From: Myroides sp. N17-2
GTDB taxonomy: Bacteria; Bacteroidota; Bacteroidia; Flavobacteriales; Flavobacteriaceae
Direction of reading: 5' to 3'
Assembly (NCBI RefSeq): GCF_002286775.1
Contig: NZ_NSGJ01000002.1
Coordinates: 124,001 to 188,000 of the forward strand
DNA: 64,000 bases
Shown here: positions 49,078-59,514 of the stretch, in pieces
Layout of the letters: each line of letters starts with the position of its first letter
How positions within the stretch are numbered: position 1 is the stretch's first letter
Position numbers and translations under genes: made by a program
Notes under the pieces: generated by a model
Seen by the model: the letters and a program-made list of their open reading frames with translations, nothing else
What the model was told of the DNA's origin: nothing
The model's database searches: none

Positions 49078-51444
49078 ATGAGATTAGCGACGTTTGATTT
49101 TACTCCTTTTGAGATTAAATTCTCTTTTCATCGTTTAGTAGAAGCGATGCATATCTTTATAAATGACCCAAAGAAGAACGATATCAAAAAGACGTACTTT
49201 AAAGATTTGCTAGAACGTGTGAGTGAGGTGCCATGCCTGTTAGAGCCCATTATAGATGCTAAGATACTCGATGATAACCGCGTTCTGATTAATGAACTTT
49301 TAGAGATCTTGTTTCCTATCGCATTAACAGATAATGAGATCAAAGCTGTAGGGATGCCTTTTCAGAATTTGATGTTTAATCATAGTAGAAGGTTTAGAAA
49401 GATAATTGAAGAGAGCGGAGGGAATTATAATATAGAGATTCGTGATTTTAGCCAGCATCAGTATTATATCGCGAGTTGCTGTATTATTATGAATCATTAT
49501 TTTAAGGCTAATTTTGATTTGACTAGGCCATTGTTTATTGATTTACCTGATGCTAAGGAGATTATTCATCACTATAGAGTATTATATAATGCAGACTTTG
49601 TAGAAGTTATTCCTAAGGAGAATGCAGTAATGCTGACCAAAGAGGATATTGAATTACTTGAAGATAACTTCGATGATTTAGCCTTGTGGAAAGAGAAGTT
49701 TCCTCAACATAGTTGGCAGTTAAATGGTTTTGGTATTATTAATCTTGTAGATGTTACTATAGAGAATGCAATGTCCTTGCTTAAGGAGAATTTCCTGAAG
49801 TCAGAGTTACAGAGTGTCTGTATTGGTAATATTATGGAGCCTTTGTTTAGCTCTATTTTTAGAGTTCCTAACTTGAGAATAGGATTTACTCCTCTAATCG
49901 CAGATGTCTTAATACAAAAGGAAACTAATGAGATAATGGCGATGTCTAGTTTCTTATTGAATGAAGAGAGATCGTCTATTATTCTATCAAAGAAAGCACA
50001 AGAGGCAGTAGTTAATCAGAAGGGATATTACAGTATTTCGGATATTGACGTAGCTTTAGAAGATGAAGATGAGAGAGAGATGTGTCTACACTTAAAGGCT
50101 AATGACATCAAGAGTTGTTTATTTAGTCCTGTCGTAATTTCTAGTGGAATCGAAGGAGTTTTTGAGATTGTCTCTAGTGAGGCTAGAGTATTGAATAGTG
50201 TGAATGCTCAGAAGTTAAATGGAATTATGCCTATTATTTCTGAGACATTTGAGCGAGTGAAAGCAGATATGCAAAACCACATCGAGGCAATTATACAAAG
50301 AGAGTTTACTACAATACATCCTAGTGTATATTGGAAGTTTTTAGAAGAAGCGAGACGTAATTATATAGATAGTGTGGTCGATAAGGATGTATATCTAAAT
50401 CCGATATCGTTTAAGAATGTTTATCCTCTTTATGGCGAGATTGATATCAAAGGATCTGGAGCATTGCGTAATGAGGCAATCTTTAATGATCTTAAGGAAC
50501 AATTAGTAAAACTAATAGCAATTTTTGACAATTGTTCTTTACAAGAGAATGCCTTAATATTAGAACGTCATATTCTTAAGTTACAGGCTTATCTTCGTCA
50601 GCTAGAAAATAACTTAGTATCTGGATTAGAACAGCGTATACAGACTTATATCACTAAAGAAGTGCATCCTTATTTGACAAAGGAAGAACATCTATTTTGT
50701 AAGCAAAAGTTAGAAGATTATTTTATGTTTATAGATATGCAGTTAGGTATATATTATAGATATAGAAAAGTTTATGATACACAAGTAGCAAAGATGAATA
50801 AGTCTTTCTCTGATTTGTTAGACTTCCGTCAGGAGGCCGTACAAAAAGTGTTTCCTCATTATTATGAACGATTTAAGACAGATGGTGTTGAGCATAATTT
50901 ATATATCGGAAGTTCTATCAGTCCTAATAAATCATTTGATTTTACATATCTACATAATTTGAGATTGTGGCAATTGCAGGTGATGAGTGAGCAAATGTGT
51001 GTACATTACCGCAATAATATACAGGATGCTTTAGAGATGGATGTGACTGTATTAATCTTTGTCTATGATTCTTCTTTAGGAATTCAGTTTAGACTAGATG
51101 AAAAGCGCTTCGATATAGATGGTTCTTATAATACTCGTTATGAGATAATCAAAAAGAGATTAGATAAAGCCTGTGTTAAGGGATCAACTGAGCGCATTGT
51201 ACAACCTCGTAAAATAACAATAGCATTTGCGTCTAATTATCATTTAGAAGAATATTTAAGCTATATAGAGTTTGGGCAAAAGATTGGATTGTTAGATAAT
51301 AATCTTGAGCAATTCTTAATCGAAGATATGCAGAGTGTATCTGGTCTAATAGGAATACGCATAGGAGTGAACTTAGATTATAATATAGAAGATCTTGATT
51401 ATAATACACTAATGCATAGATTTCTTAGAAGCCAATATTCTTAA
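49078..51444 (+). CDS. Large conserved protein of unknown function (GAF-like annotation in relatives)
   Basis: 788 residues, no signal peptide and no membrane segment, so cytoplasmic. It is mostly helical, with a mixed region at about 270-395 (VCIGNIMEPLFSSIFR ... CLFSPVVISSGIEGVFEIVSSEARVLNS) that could be a GAF-type sensory domain; homologues in flavobacteria are often labelled so, from memory. The C-terminal third (FPHYYERFKTDGVEHNLYIGSS, then TVLIFVYDSSLGIQFRLDEKRFDIDGSYNTRYEIIKKRLDKA) shows no known enzyme motif. It is monocistronic with a strong bidirectional terminator behind it. Confidence 0.7.
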   Translation: MRLATFDFTPFEIKFSFHRLVEAMHIFINDPKKNDIKKTYFKDLLERVSEVPCLLEPIIDAKILDDNRVLINELLEILFPIALTDNEIKAVGMPFQNLMFNHSRRFRKIIEESGGNYNIEIRDFSQHQYYIASCCIIMNHYFKANFDLTRPLFIDLPDAKEIIHHYRVLYNADFVEVIPKENAVMLTKEDIELLEDNFDDLALWKEKFPQHSWQLNGFGIINLVDVTIENAMSLLKENFLKSELQSVCIGNIMEPLFSSIFRVPNLRIGFTPLIADVLIQKETNEIMAMSSFLLNEERSSIILSKKAQEAVVNQKGYYSISDIDVALEDEDEREMCLHLKANDIKSCLFSPVVISSGIEGVFEIVSSEARVLNSVNAQKLNGIMPIISETFERVKADMQNHIEAIIQREFTTIHPSVYWKFLEEARRNYIDSVVDKDVYLNPISFKNVYPLYGEIDIKGSGALRNEAIFNDLKEQLVKLIAIFDNCSLQENALILERHILKLQAYLRQLENNLVSGLEQRIQTYITKEVHPYLTKEEHLFCKQKLEDYFMFIDMQLGIYYRYRKVYDTQVAKMNKSFSDLLDFRQEAVQKVFPHYYERFKTDGVEHNLYIGSSISPNKSFDFTYLHNLRLWQLQVMSEQMCVHYRNNIQDALEMDVTVLIFVYDSSLGIQFRLDEKRFDIDGSYNTRYEIIKKRLDKACVKGSTERIVQPRKITIAFASNYHLEEYLSYIEFGQKIGLLDNNLEQFLIEDMQSVSGLIGIRIGVNLDYNIEDLDYNTLMHRFLRSQYS

Positions 51445-51469
51445 AAGCTATTAATTTATATATTATAGA

Positions 51470-51508
51470 AATAGGCATTCAATGAGAGTTGAATGCCTAT
51501 TATTATTT
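51470..51508. terminator. Bidirectional terminator between two convergent genes
   Basis: Perfect 13-bp stem AATAGGCATTCAA (51470-51482) / TTGAATGCCTATT (51489-51501), with T-rich sequence to its right and an AT-rich flank to its left. Confidence 0.85.
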
Positions 51509-51548
51509 TATCGATCTAAAGATTAACATAAGTTATTGCGTAATGCTT

Positions 51549-52712
51549 TTAAAAACCAATACCTCTAAATGCTAAGGTAAAAGCTACTACAGATAATAGA
51601 ATACCTATAGTGAAAACGGCATAAGTGATACGAAGAAATTTATACTTCTTATTAAGTACAATACCTAAGCTATATAAATCTTTAATTAAAGCATGATGTA
51701 GATATTGTTTGTCTTTCATAATCTCACTTAAAGATTCTTCATATTCTTCAAAAGGCATCTGATGAAAGGTGCCAAAGAATAATAAGTTGACCTCTTTATT
51801 CTGTACTTGTTCTTTGGTGAATTTACCAGATGTTAATTTGGGACGTGTAGATTGTATTGCAAAGATAATAGTAGCCACACTAAATATTAGCAATATAAAG
51901 GTAGGCATAATCAAGTGTGCATTACTCGGACTATCTAGTTTAGGGATAAGCGTAGATAAACATATTGAGATAATGATGGCATTAACAGATAGTAGTATGT
52001 TGGCTTTTCTATCTGCTATAGCACTAAGAGAAGTATGGTTTCTCAGTGTAGTTCTAAATAATGTGTCTATTGTTCTATTAGAATCTATCTTTTCTTTCTT
52101 CTTTTTATTTTCTTTTACTTTATCTATTTTGGCTAATACTTCTAATAAATTCTTTTGTTTAGTCGGTTGCCAATTTTGTTGTGTATATGAAGTATAGTAG
52201 CGATGTCTATATAACATCACATCTCTATTTTGTTCTAACCATTCTAGTTGCGTAAATGTCTTATCGCATAACTGTTCGATCTCTTTCTTTAGGAGATTAC
52301 TTGTTTCTACATAATTATCATCAGAGAAATGGGCAAAGTCAGCATCTTTAAGAATACACTCTAAGTCATTCTCAGGGACATAATCTAGTTTAGTAGCGAG
52401 AATAAGAGACATAACAATTAGGACATCATCATGTGGAATGCCATTGTCTAACAGATAGGTCTGTGCAATCTGTGCTCCTCGCTCTTCATGACCCTCCCAA
52501 GAATTGATATATCCTACATCGTGAAACCAAGCAGCATAACGAAGAAGGTCTGCTTCGTGGTCAGTAACGGTTATATGTGTTAAAATTTCCTCTAAACCAT
52601 TTACTACACGTAGAGTATGGTTAAAGTTGTGGTACGTATATTGATGTGATAGTGTATCTTTGTGTATCTGAAAGATATGTTCTTCAATCTTTTGTAGAAT
52701 AGTCATGTTCAT
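51549..52712 (-). CDS. HD phosphohydrolase fused to Pycsar-effector-like TM domain
   Basis: 387 residues. Part 1 (about 1-200) is an HD-domain hydrolase with metal ligands visible as His32, His64-Asp65 (WFHDVGY) and Asp123 or Asp125 (LKDADFAHF). Part 2 (about 215-387) starts LRNHTSLSAIADRKANILLSVNA, the hallmark of the PycTM domain (DUF5706 type), with three transmembrane helices at about 237-256, 267-286 and 359-380. In Pycsar defence a uridylate or cytidylate cyclase makes cCMP/cUMP that activates PycTM, which then damages the membrane. No cyclase gene lies in this window. The HD part could degrade a nucleotide signal. Met1 and Met3 are both possible starts. The next gene starts 21 bases away on the other strand. 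Confidence 0.85.
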   Translation of the reverse strand: MNMTILQKIEEHIFQIHKDTLSHQYTYHNFNHTLRVVNGLEEILTHITVTDHEADLLRYAAWFHDVGYINSWEGHEERGAQIAQTYLLDNGIPHDDVLIVMSLILATKLDYVPENDLECILKDADFAHFSDDNYVETSNLLKKEIEQLCDKTFTQLEWLEQNRDVMLYRHRYYTSYTQQNWQPTKQKNLLEVLAKIDKVKENKKKKEKIDSNRTIDTLFRTTLRNHTSLSAIADRKANILLSVNAIIISICLSTLIPKLDSPSNAHLIMPTFILLIFSVATIIFAIQSTRPKLTSGKFTKEQVQNKEVNLLFFGTFHQMPFEEYEESLSEIMKDKQYLHHALIKDLYSLGIVLNKKYKFLRITYAVFTIGILLSVVAFTLAFRGIGF

Positions 52713-52733
52713 AACATTTATACCCCTAAAAAT

Positions 52734-55700
52734 ATGAAATTATTTTCTCACAGACCGTTAAAACAAACTAAAATACCTGTATTGCTATCAATTAGTGTTG
52801 TAGGAGTACTGTTTTCGTGTGCTTCCTTAGATCCACAGCATAAGTCTACGAAAGGAGACAGTAGTGTATTGTCACAGGGAGATCAGGGTCAAGTAGCTCA
52901 TACATACTATTTAATAGGAAATACAAGTCAAGCTAATAGTAAAGAGGAAACAGCACATTTTAAGGCATTTAAAAATGTTATAAGTGAGCAAAGTACTAAG
53001 GGATCAACATTAGTGTTTCTTGGTGATAATACAAAAAAAGGATTGCCTAAGGATACCTCTAGTAAAAGAGAGAAAGAACAGAAAGCTCTAACACAACAGA
53101 CAGATTTAATCAAAGATAACAAAGGGAATACAGTGTTTATCAAAGGTGAGTCAGATTGGGGTAGAGGATATGAGGGGGTGAAGAATTTAGGACAATATCT
53201 TGTAGAAACGACAGGAGATAAAAGAGTAATGCTTCCGCGTAAGGTGTGTGGTTTAGAGAGATTAAAAGTTAACGATGAAACAGTTTTACTAGTCATCGAT
53301 AGTCAATGGTATCTAGAGAATTGGGATGAGCATGCTAATATTAATGAAGACTGTGATATCAAGACTAGAGAAGATTTCTTCGAAGAGGTTAGGGGGGAGA
53401 TTAATAAGAACCAAAATAAAGTGGTTTTATTAGCAATGCATCACCCTGTGTATAGCAATGGTAATCACGGTGGAAAGTTTTCTACGAAGGATCACTTATT
53501 CCCTTTAGGTAATAATGTGCCATTACCTGTGATCGGTAGTATTTATAATTATACTCGTGCAATGTCTGGGTTTAATAATCAAGACTTGCAAAGCAAGAAA
53601 TACAATGAACTAAATAAGCGTATTCGCACGACAGCTCAGATGTATAATAATGTGATTATCGTCTCAGCACATGAGCATAATATGCAATATATAGAACGAG
53701 ATGGTGTGAAGCAAGTGGTGAGTGGTGCGATGAGTAATCTATCACCTGCACGTGCTATAGAGAAAGGTGACTTCTCAGCTGGAGTATATGGATATACGAA
53801 GGTAGAGGTAATGAAAGATAGAAGTGCTAAACTAGCATTTTATGGATATAAAGAAGGGAAATATGAGGAGCTTTATAATCAAGAGATATTAGAAGCTTTT
53901 GGAGATAGTTATAGCTCTCTAACGGCAAATGATGAAGTTAGTAAAGAAGATATCAAAGCTAGTGTATATCCTACAGAATGGACAGAAAAGACAGGATGGT
54001 ATAAATTTTTATGGGGGCAACATTATAGAGATGTATATGGTACACCCATTACTGCTTCGGTAGCTGACTTGACCACATTAAAAGGAGGTCTTACGCCTAC
54101 TATATCAGGAGGAGGTAATCAATCTATGTCATTGAGATTAGTAGATAAAGAAGGGAAAGAATATGTGATGCGTGGAGTGAGAAAGAGTGTGTCTAGATTT
54201 GTGCAGACAGCAGTCTTTAAAGATCAATATGTGATGAATTCTTTTGAGAATACTTGGGCAGAACGCTTTATCTACGACTTCTATACTACATCGCATCCTT
54301 ATACGCCGTTTATCTTAGATGGGTTAGCGGATAAGATAGGGATGTATCATACTAATCCAGAACTATACTATGTGCCTAAACAAACTACATTAGGTCGTTT
54401 TAATGATAAGTATGGTGATGAATTATATATGATAGAAGAGAGACCATCATCAGGATATGAGGATGAGGCTAGTTTCGGAAATACTAAAGCGATAGTTAGT
54501 ACAACTGATGTTATCGCAAAACTGCGTAAGGATGAGAAGTATACTGTAGATCAACAAGCATATATGCGTGCTCGTATCTTCGATATGTTGATAGGGGACT
54601 GGGATAGACACGGAGATCAGTGGAGATGGTCAGAATTTACAGAAGGAGATAAGATCGTATATAGACCTGTACCTCGAGATAGAGATCAAGCATTCGCTAA
54701 GATAGATGGAGCGTTATTATCACTGATAAAGAAGCTTCCTCCACTTAGACATATGCAGAATTATACAGAGGACTTTGCTAATCCGCGTTGGATAAATAAA
54801 ACCGCATTTCCATTAGATCAATATTTATTAAAAGGGACTTCTGAAGAAGATTGGTTAACAGAGACTAGAGATATAGTTAGTAAACTAGATGACGTGGCTT
54901 TAGATGATGCATTTAATAGATTGCCAAAAGAAGTGCAGACAAAAGAAGTTGAAGACATCAAAAGAATCTTTAAAGCAAGAAGAGGTAAGATAGAGCAATT
55001 CATACCAAAGTATTATAAACAATTACGTGAGTATGTAATCTTGTCTGGGACTGATAAGAAAGACTTATTTAATATCGAAAGATTAGTAGGTGGTGATGTA
55101 TTGTTAAAACAATATCGCGTTAAGAAAGATGGTGAAGCACTTGTGTTTGAAAAGACGTATAAGGCTGGTGAGACAAAAGAGATTTGGGTCTATGGGCTGA
55201 ATGATGAGGATACTTTTAAAGTGACAGGGGATGAGAAAGCTAAAATAAAAGTGAGATTAATAGGAGGTAAGAACCAAGATTCATTCTTGGTTGATAATTC
55301 TTCTAAGGTTGTCGTTTATGATTATGCAGATAAGAAAAATGAAGTAGTTTCAGCAAGTACTAAAACGAAAACTATCTTATCAAATAAGTATGACCTTAAT
55401 AACTTTAACTATGAGAATGTTCCACTGAATATTAATATGTTATTGCCTAACATTGGTTATAATCCTGAAGATGGAGTGAAGTTGGGAGTTTTATATAGTT
55501 CTAAACGATCTACATTTGTTCAAGATCCTTATACAGCTAAGCACGTTATTAAAGGTTTTTATTCATTTAATACAAAAGGATTTGAAGGGGAGTATAAAGG
55601 TTTTTTTCCTAACGCTACAGATAACTGGATGTTTACTATCGCTGGTAGAGCGACTAGTCCTAACTTCGCTGTGAATTATTATGGCTTAGGTAATGAAACA

Positions 55701-56474
55701 TACTATTTTGACGAAGAAAAAGGAGATGATTATAAACGTGTGAGAGTAGAGAGTTATTCAATAACTCCTGGATATAGATATGAAGGAAAGCAAGGCGGTA
55801 GCTTTGAGGCCAACGTAGAATATAATGCTTTAAAAGTACAGGATAAGAGCGGTCGTTTTATCACTGATAATCCTGATGAGGTGAATGCTAAGGTATTCGA
55901 CTTCCAACATTATGGAGGATTAAAGTTAGAGTATAATTATGAGCAATATAATTATCCTGCTAATCCAACTGTAGGTTTTGGATTTAATTCGAAATTAGGA
56001 TGGAAGATGAACCTGAAAGAAACAGAGCAGAACTTCCCTTATTTAGATGTGAAAGCGAACTTTATACATAACATAGATAGAGCAGAGCGATTAGTATTCG
56101 CTACTAACTTTACATATCAAACTAGATTCAATAATAACTATGATTTCTACCATGCAGCTGTGATAGGTGGTAATGCTAATCTACGAGGGTTTAGACCAGA
56201 GCGTTTTACAGGTAAGAGTTCTTTTGTACAAACAACAGACTTGAGATATAATGCAGGTCAGTTTACAGCAGGTTTTATCCCAATGAGCTATGGTTTCTAT
56301 GGAGGGTTTGACTACGGTAGAGTATGGCAACCAGGAGAGGTGTCTAATAAATGGCACAACTCTTATGGAGCAGGTCTATGGGTAAGTGCGATAGAACAAG
56401 CAACACTGCACTGCTCGTATTTTAGCAGTGCAGATGGAGGTCGCTTTGTGTTTGGATTAGGGTTTGGGTTTTAA
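52734..56474 (+). CDS. Lipoprotein: metallophosphoesterase-like domain fused to Omp85-like barrel
   Basis: 1246 residues. Signal peptide and lipobox (VLFSC, Cys29), then a calcineurin-like domain to about 400. Some metal motifs are kept: FLGDN (95-99), AMHHPVY (234-240), SAHEHN (311-316). Others are altered: the first motif reads IGNTSQ (61-66) without its Asp, and the GNHD equivalent is GESD (138-141). A middle part follows (WDRHGDQWRW near 620 recalls kinase-like hydrolase cores). The C-terminal 350 residues are a beta-barrel with the Omp85-type signature GGNANLRGFRPERF and a terminal Phe. It is probably an outer-membrane protein with a periplasmic or surface domain. Enzymatic activity is uncertain. 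Confidence 0.82.
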   Translation: MKLFSHRPLKQTKIPVLLSISVVGVLFSCASLDPQHKSTKGDSSVLSQGDQGQVAHTYYLIGNTSQANSKEETAHFKAFKNVISEQSTKGSTLVFLGDNTKKGLPKDTSSKREKEQKALTQQTDLIKDNKGNTVFIKGESDWGRGYEGVKNLGQYLVETTGDKRVMLPRKVCGLERLKVNDETVLLVIDSQWYLENWDEHANINEDCDIKTREDFFEEVRGEINKNQNKVVLLAMHHPVYSNGNHGGKFSTKDHLFPLGNNVPLPVIGSIYNYTRAMSGFNNQDLQSKKYNELNKRIRTTAQMYNNVIIVSAHEHNMQYIERDGVKQVVSGAMSNLSPARAIEKGDFSAGVYGYTKVEVMKDRSAKLAFYGYKEGKYEELYNQEILEAFGDSYSSLTANDEVSKEDIKASVYPTEWTEKTGWYKFLWGQHYRDVYGTPITASVADLTTLKGGLTPTISGGGNQSMSLRLVDKEGKEYVMRGVRKSVSRFVQTAVFKDQYVMNSFENTWAERFIYDFYTTSHPYTPFILDGLADKIGMYHTNPELYYVPKQTTLGRFNDKYGDELYMIEERPSSGYEDEASFGNTKAIVSTTDVIAKLRKDEKYTVDQQAYMRARIFDMLIGDWDRHGDQWRWSEFTEGDKIVYRPVPRDRDQAFAKIDGALLSLIKKLPPLRHMQNYTEDFANPRWINKTAFPLDQYLLKGTSEEDWLTETRDIVSKLDDVALDDAFNRLPKEVQTKEVEDIKRIFKARRGKIEQFIPKYYKQLREYVILSGTDKKDLFNIERLVGGDVLLKQYRVKKDGEALVFEKTYKAGETKEIWVYGLNDEDTFKVTGDEKAKIKVRLIGGKNQDSFLVDNSSKVVVYDYADKKNEVVSASTKTKTILSNKYDLNNFNYENVPLNINMLLPNIGYNPEDGVKLGVLYSSKRSTFVQDPYTAKHVIKGFYSFNTKGFEGEYKGFFPNATDNWMFTIAGRATSPNFAVNYYGLGNETYYFDEEKGDDYKRVRVESYSITPGYRYEGKQGGSFEANVEYNALKVQDKSGRFITDNPDEVNAKVFDFQHYGGLKLEYNYEQYNYPANPTVGFGFNSKLGWKMNLKETEQNFPYLDVKANFIHNIDRAERLVFATNFTYQTRFNNNYDFYHAAVIGGNANLRGFRPERFTGKSSFVQTTDLRYNAGQFTAGFIPMSYGFYGGFDYGRVWQPGEVSNKWHNSYGAGLWVSAIEQATLHCSYFSSADGGRFVFGLGFGF

Positions 56475-57338
56475 TGTACTCAAATCCACTTTATATATTT
56501 TACCACCAGTATTATCTTTCACTTCGTCTGCTAGATAGACAGTGTTGTTATCACCGAAAGTAACAGATTCTTTCTGTGAGATATGGTGTAGCTTATGCTC
56601 TGTTATTTTACCATCCATGATAGCATTCGGGTTGAATCCTTCTATGATCCACAGTTTAGAGTGAGACAATAAGACGAATGTCTTCTCATCAGGACTCATC
56701 GCAGCTCCTGTGATAGCACAGTGTTTATATACGTTACATCCATTAAAGGTTTGTACGTGTTCAGCTTTGTGATGTCCTGCTATGTTCGGTACTTTATACA
56801 CTAGAGATGTTCCATCAAAGCCCTTGCTTCTGTTCTTAGTGAAGATATAGAAGTTATTATTGTATAAGATGAATGCTTCAGCATCATATAATAACTCTGT
56901 TTCTTTAGGAGGAAATGCCTTTTGTTCTGGATATTCAAAAGTGATTATATCTGCGACATTAGCTTTGTCTTTTTGTAAGTCATCTTTGTTGATCTTAAGG
57001 ATGCGCAAGTCTTTACGTGTATTCTTATTGTTACCAAAGTCACCGATATAGAGATTTCCTTCTTTATCAGCAGTAAGTTCTTCCCAATCTATATTCTTTT
57101 GATCTTTTATCTTTAGAGTGTGTGCTATCTTACCGTCAGATTTGATTTGGTATAGTTCACTTTTGTTGCCACTATCTTGTAATGCCCAAAAAGAGCTAGA
57201 GGCATTGTCATAGTATAATCCAGAAACTTCCTTAAGGTTATTAGGCAGTATAATGTGGTCTTTGGTAATATCACTTTTTTGTCCACAACTAGCTAATGTA
57301 GTTAGAGCGACTATTGATATTGTTAGTAACGATTTCAT
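56457..57338 (-). CDS. Beta-propeller-like lipoprotein (SdiA-regulated type)
   Basis: 293 residues, signal peptide and lipobox TLASC (Cys18). The mature protein consists of repeated four-strand blocks (KEVSGLYYDNASSSFWALQDSG, WEELTADKEGNLYIGDFGNN, ITGAAMSPDEKTFVLLSHSKLWII, ESVTFGDNNTVYLADE). These resemble the SdiA-regulated/esterase-like propellers, which are often linked to phytase-like or lactonase folds. No catalytic set is certain; the D-x-G-N-N loop could bind calcium. The last 18 bases overlap, tail to tail, with the upstream fusion gene, so no terminator separates them. Confidence 0.78.
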   Translation of the reverse strand: MKSLLTISIVALTTLASCGQKSDITKDHIILPNNLKEVSGLYYDNASSSFWALQDSGNKSELYQIKSDGKIAHTLKIKDQKNIDWEELTADKEGNLYIGDFGNNKNTRKDLRILKINKDDLQKDKANVADIITFEYPEQKAFPPKETELLYDAEAFILYNNNFYIFTKNRSKGFDGTSLVYKVPNIAGHHKAEHVQTFNGCNVYKHCAITGAAMSPDEKTFVLLSHSKLWIIEGFNPNAIMDGKITEHKLHHISQKESVTFGDNNTVYLADEVKDNTGGKIYKVDLSTLKPKP

Positions 57339-57492
57339 AATGTATTTTTTTAAAATATAAAGTTACTAAATGTGGATATAAAAAACATACAATAAGCTCT
57401 GAATTGTTAGCAATAGGATATGATAAGTTTCTTTCTTTATGAAAGGGGCATTCTAATGCTCAAAAAAATCAGTAAAAATTGAAACTTTAAAG

Positions 57493-57500
57493 TATATTTG
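57493..57500 (+). promoter_or_regulatory. Candidate -7 box (TATATTTG) for lepA
   Basis: Exact TAnnTTTG match 133 bp upstream of the start codon, implying a long leader. A closer promoter cannot be excluded. Confidence 0.4.
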
Positions 57501-57632
57501 CAAAATATAGGCTTATTCTGTTTTAAATAGAAGAGAATAAAAGTCTTATAATAGAGGTTACACGATTATTGAATGTCATTTCAATGCTTCTAATGGGCGT
57601 GTGCACGTAATTATAACTTTGATTTAACGAAG

Positions 57633-59429
57633 ATGAAGAACATTAGAAACTTTTGTATTATTGCTCATATTGACCACGGTAAAAGTACTTTAGCGGATAG
57701 ATTACTAGATGCTACACAGACTGTTACAGCACGTGAACAACAAGCTCAACTTTTAGATAGTATGGACTTAGAGCGCGAGAGAGGGATTACTATTAAATCT
57801 CACGCGATCCAAATGGAATATACATATAAAGGAGAACAATATATACTTAACTTAATCGATACCCCAGGGCACGTAGACTTTTCTTATGAAGTTTCTAGGT
57901 CTATTGCAGCGTGTGAAGGTGCGTTATTGATCGTAGATGCAGCTCAGAGTATTCAAGCGCAGACTATTTCTAACCTATACTTAGCGCTAGAGAATGATTT
58001 GACTATTATCCCTGTATTAAATAAGGTTGACTTACCAAGTGCTAATCCAGAAGAAGTAAGTGATGATATCGTTGATTTATTAGGATGTGAATATGAAGAG
58101 ATTATTCCTGCATCTGGTAAAACAGGATTAGGAGTAGAGGATATATTAGCGGCTATTATAGAAAGAGTACCAGCTCCTAAAGGAGATCCTGAAGAGCCAT
58201 TACAGGCACTAATCTTTGACTCTGTATACAACCCATTCCGTGGTATTGAAGTAATCTTCCGTGTTATTAATGGTTCTATTAAGAAAGGACAGAAGATTAA
58301 GTTTATGGCTACGAACAATGAGTATCACGCTGATGAGATCGGTACGCTTAAACTTAACCAAGTTCCTAAACAAGAGATTAAAACAGGAGACGTAGGTTAC
58401 CTAATATCTGGTATTAAAGAGGCAAAAGAAGTAAAGGTAGGAGATACTTTAACGGATGCTAAAACACCTACTCAAAATATGATCTCTGGGTTTGAGAACG
58501 TTAAACCAATGGTATTCGCAGGTATTTACCCAGTGGATACAGAAGATTACGAAGAGTTGCGTAACTCAATGGAGAAACTACAGCTTAACGATGCTTCATT
58601 AGTATTTGCTGCTGAGAGTTCTGCTGCATTAGGGTTTGGTTTCCGTTGTGGATTCTTAGGAATGTTACACATGGAGATTATCCAAGAGCGTTTAGAGCGT
58701 GAGTTTAATATGACTGTTATTACTACTGTACCTAACGTGTCGTACTTAGCTTATACTAAGAAAGAACCAGAGAAAGGTATTATCGTTAATAACCCTTCAG
58801 ATTTACCTGAACCTTCTAAATTAGAAAGAGTAGAAGAACCATATATTAAAGCTACGATCATTACTAAAGCTGACTTCGTTGGGCAAGTAATGAGTCTGTG
58901 TATTGATAAACGTGGTATTATTACAAACCAAACATACCTTACAGAGAGTAGAGTAGAGTTGACATTTGATATGCCACTAGCAGAGATTGTTTTTGACTTC
59001 TATGATAGATTAAAAACAGTATCTAAAGGATATGCATCTTTTGATTACTCACCTATCGGTATGCGTACATCTAACCTTGTTAGAGTCGATGTAATGCTTA
59101 ATGCTAACGTAGTGGATGCGTTATCTGCATTAATGCACGCTGACAACGCTTACCATATCGGTAAGAAGATGTGTGAGAAGTTAAAAGAATTAATCCCACG
59201 TCAACAGTTTGATATTCCTATTCAGGCAGCTATCGGAGTGAAGGTAATTGCTCGTGAAACAGTAAAAGCACTGCGTAAAGATGTAACTGCTAAATGTTAT
59301 GGAGGGGATATCTCTCGTAAACGTAAATTACTTGAAAAACAAAAAGCAGGTAAGAAGCGTATGCGTCAAGTTGGAAACGTAGAGATTCCACAAGAAGCAT
59401 TTATGGCTGTATTAAAGTTGAATGACTAA
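57633..59429 (+). CDS. lepA: Elongation factor 4 (LepA), ribosome back-translocase GTPase
   Basis: 598 residues, the usual size. GTPase motifs: P-loop AHIDHGKST (11-19), switch region [20 protein letters not shown], and NKVD. The lepA-specific C-terminal domain is complete ([20 protein letters not shown] near the end). The factor binds stalled ribosomes and assists initiation or recovery under stress. It is preceded by about 290 bp of spacer and followed by a terminator, so it is transcribed alone. Confidence 0.96.
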   Translation: MKNIRNFCIIAHIDHGKSTLADRLLDATQTVTAREQQAQLLDSMDLERERGITIKSHAIQMEYTYKGEQYILNLIDTPGHVDFSYEVSRSIAACEGALLIVDAAQSIQAQTISNLYLALENDLTIIPVLNKVDLPSANPEEVSDDIVDLLGCEYEEIIPASGKTGLGVEDILAAIIERVPAPKGDPEEPLQALIFDSVYNPFRGIEVIFRVINGSIKKGQKIKFMATNNEYHADEIGTLKLNQVPKQEIKTGDVGYLISGIKEAKEVKVGDTLTDAKTPTQNMISGFENVKPMVFAGIYPVDTEDYEELRNSMEKLQLNDASLVFAAESSAALGFGFRCGFLGMLHMEIIQERLEREFNMTVITTVPNVSYLAYTKKEPEKGIIVNNPSDLPEPSKLERVEEPYIKATIITKADFVGQVMSLCIDKRGIITNQTYLTESRVELTFDMPLAEIVFDFYDRLKTVSKGYASFDYSPIGMRTSNLVRVDVMLNANVVDALSALMHADNAYHIGKKMCEKLKELIPRQQFDIPIQAAIGVKVIARETVKALRKDVTAKCYGGDISRKRKLLEKQKAGKKRMRQVGNVEIPQEAFMAVLKLND

Positions 59430-59450
59430 ACAGTTCAAACATATTTAATG

Positions 59451-59483
59451 AAAAGACTATCAATTTTGGTAGTCTTTTTTTTT
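59451..59483 (+). terminator. Terminator of lepA
   Basis: AAAGACTA pairs with TAGTCTTT around an AT-rich loop, followed by a run of nine T. Confidence 0.82.
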
Positions 59484-59514
59484 GACTAAAAACCACTAAT
59501 ACTTATAAAATCAA

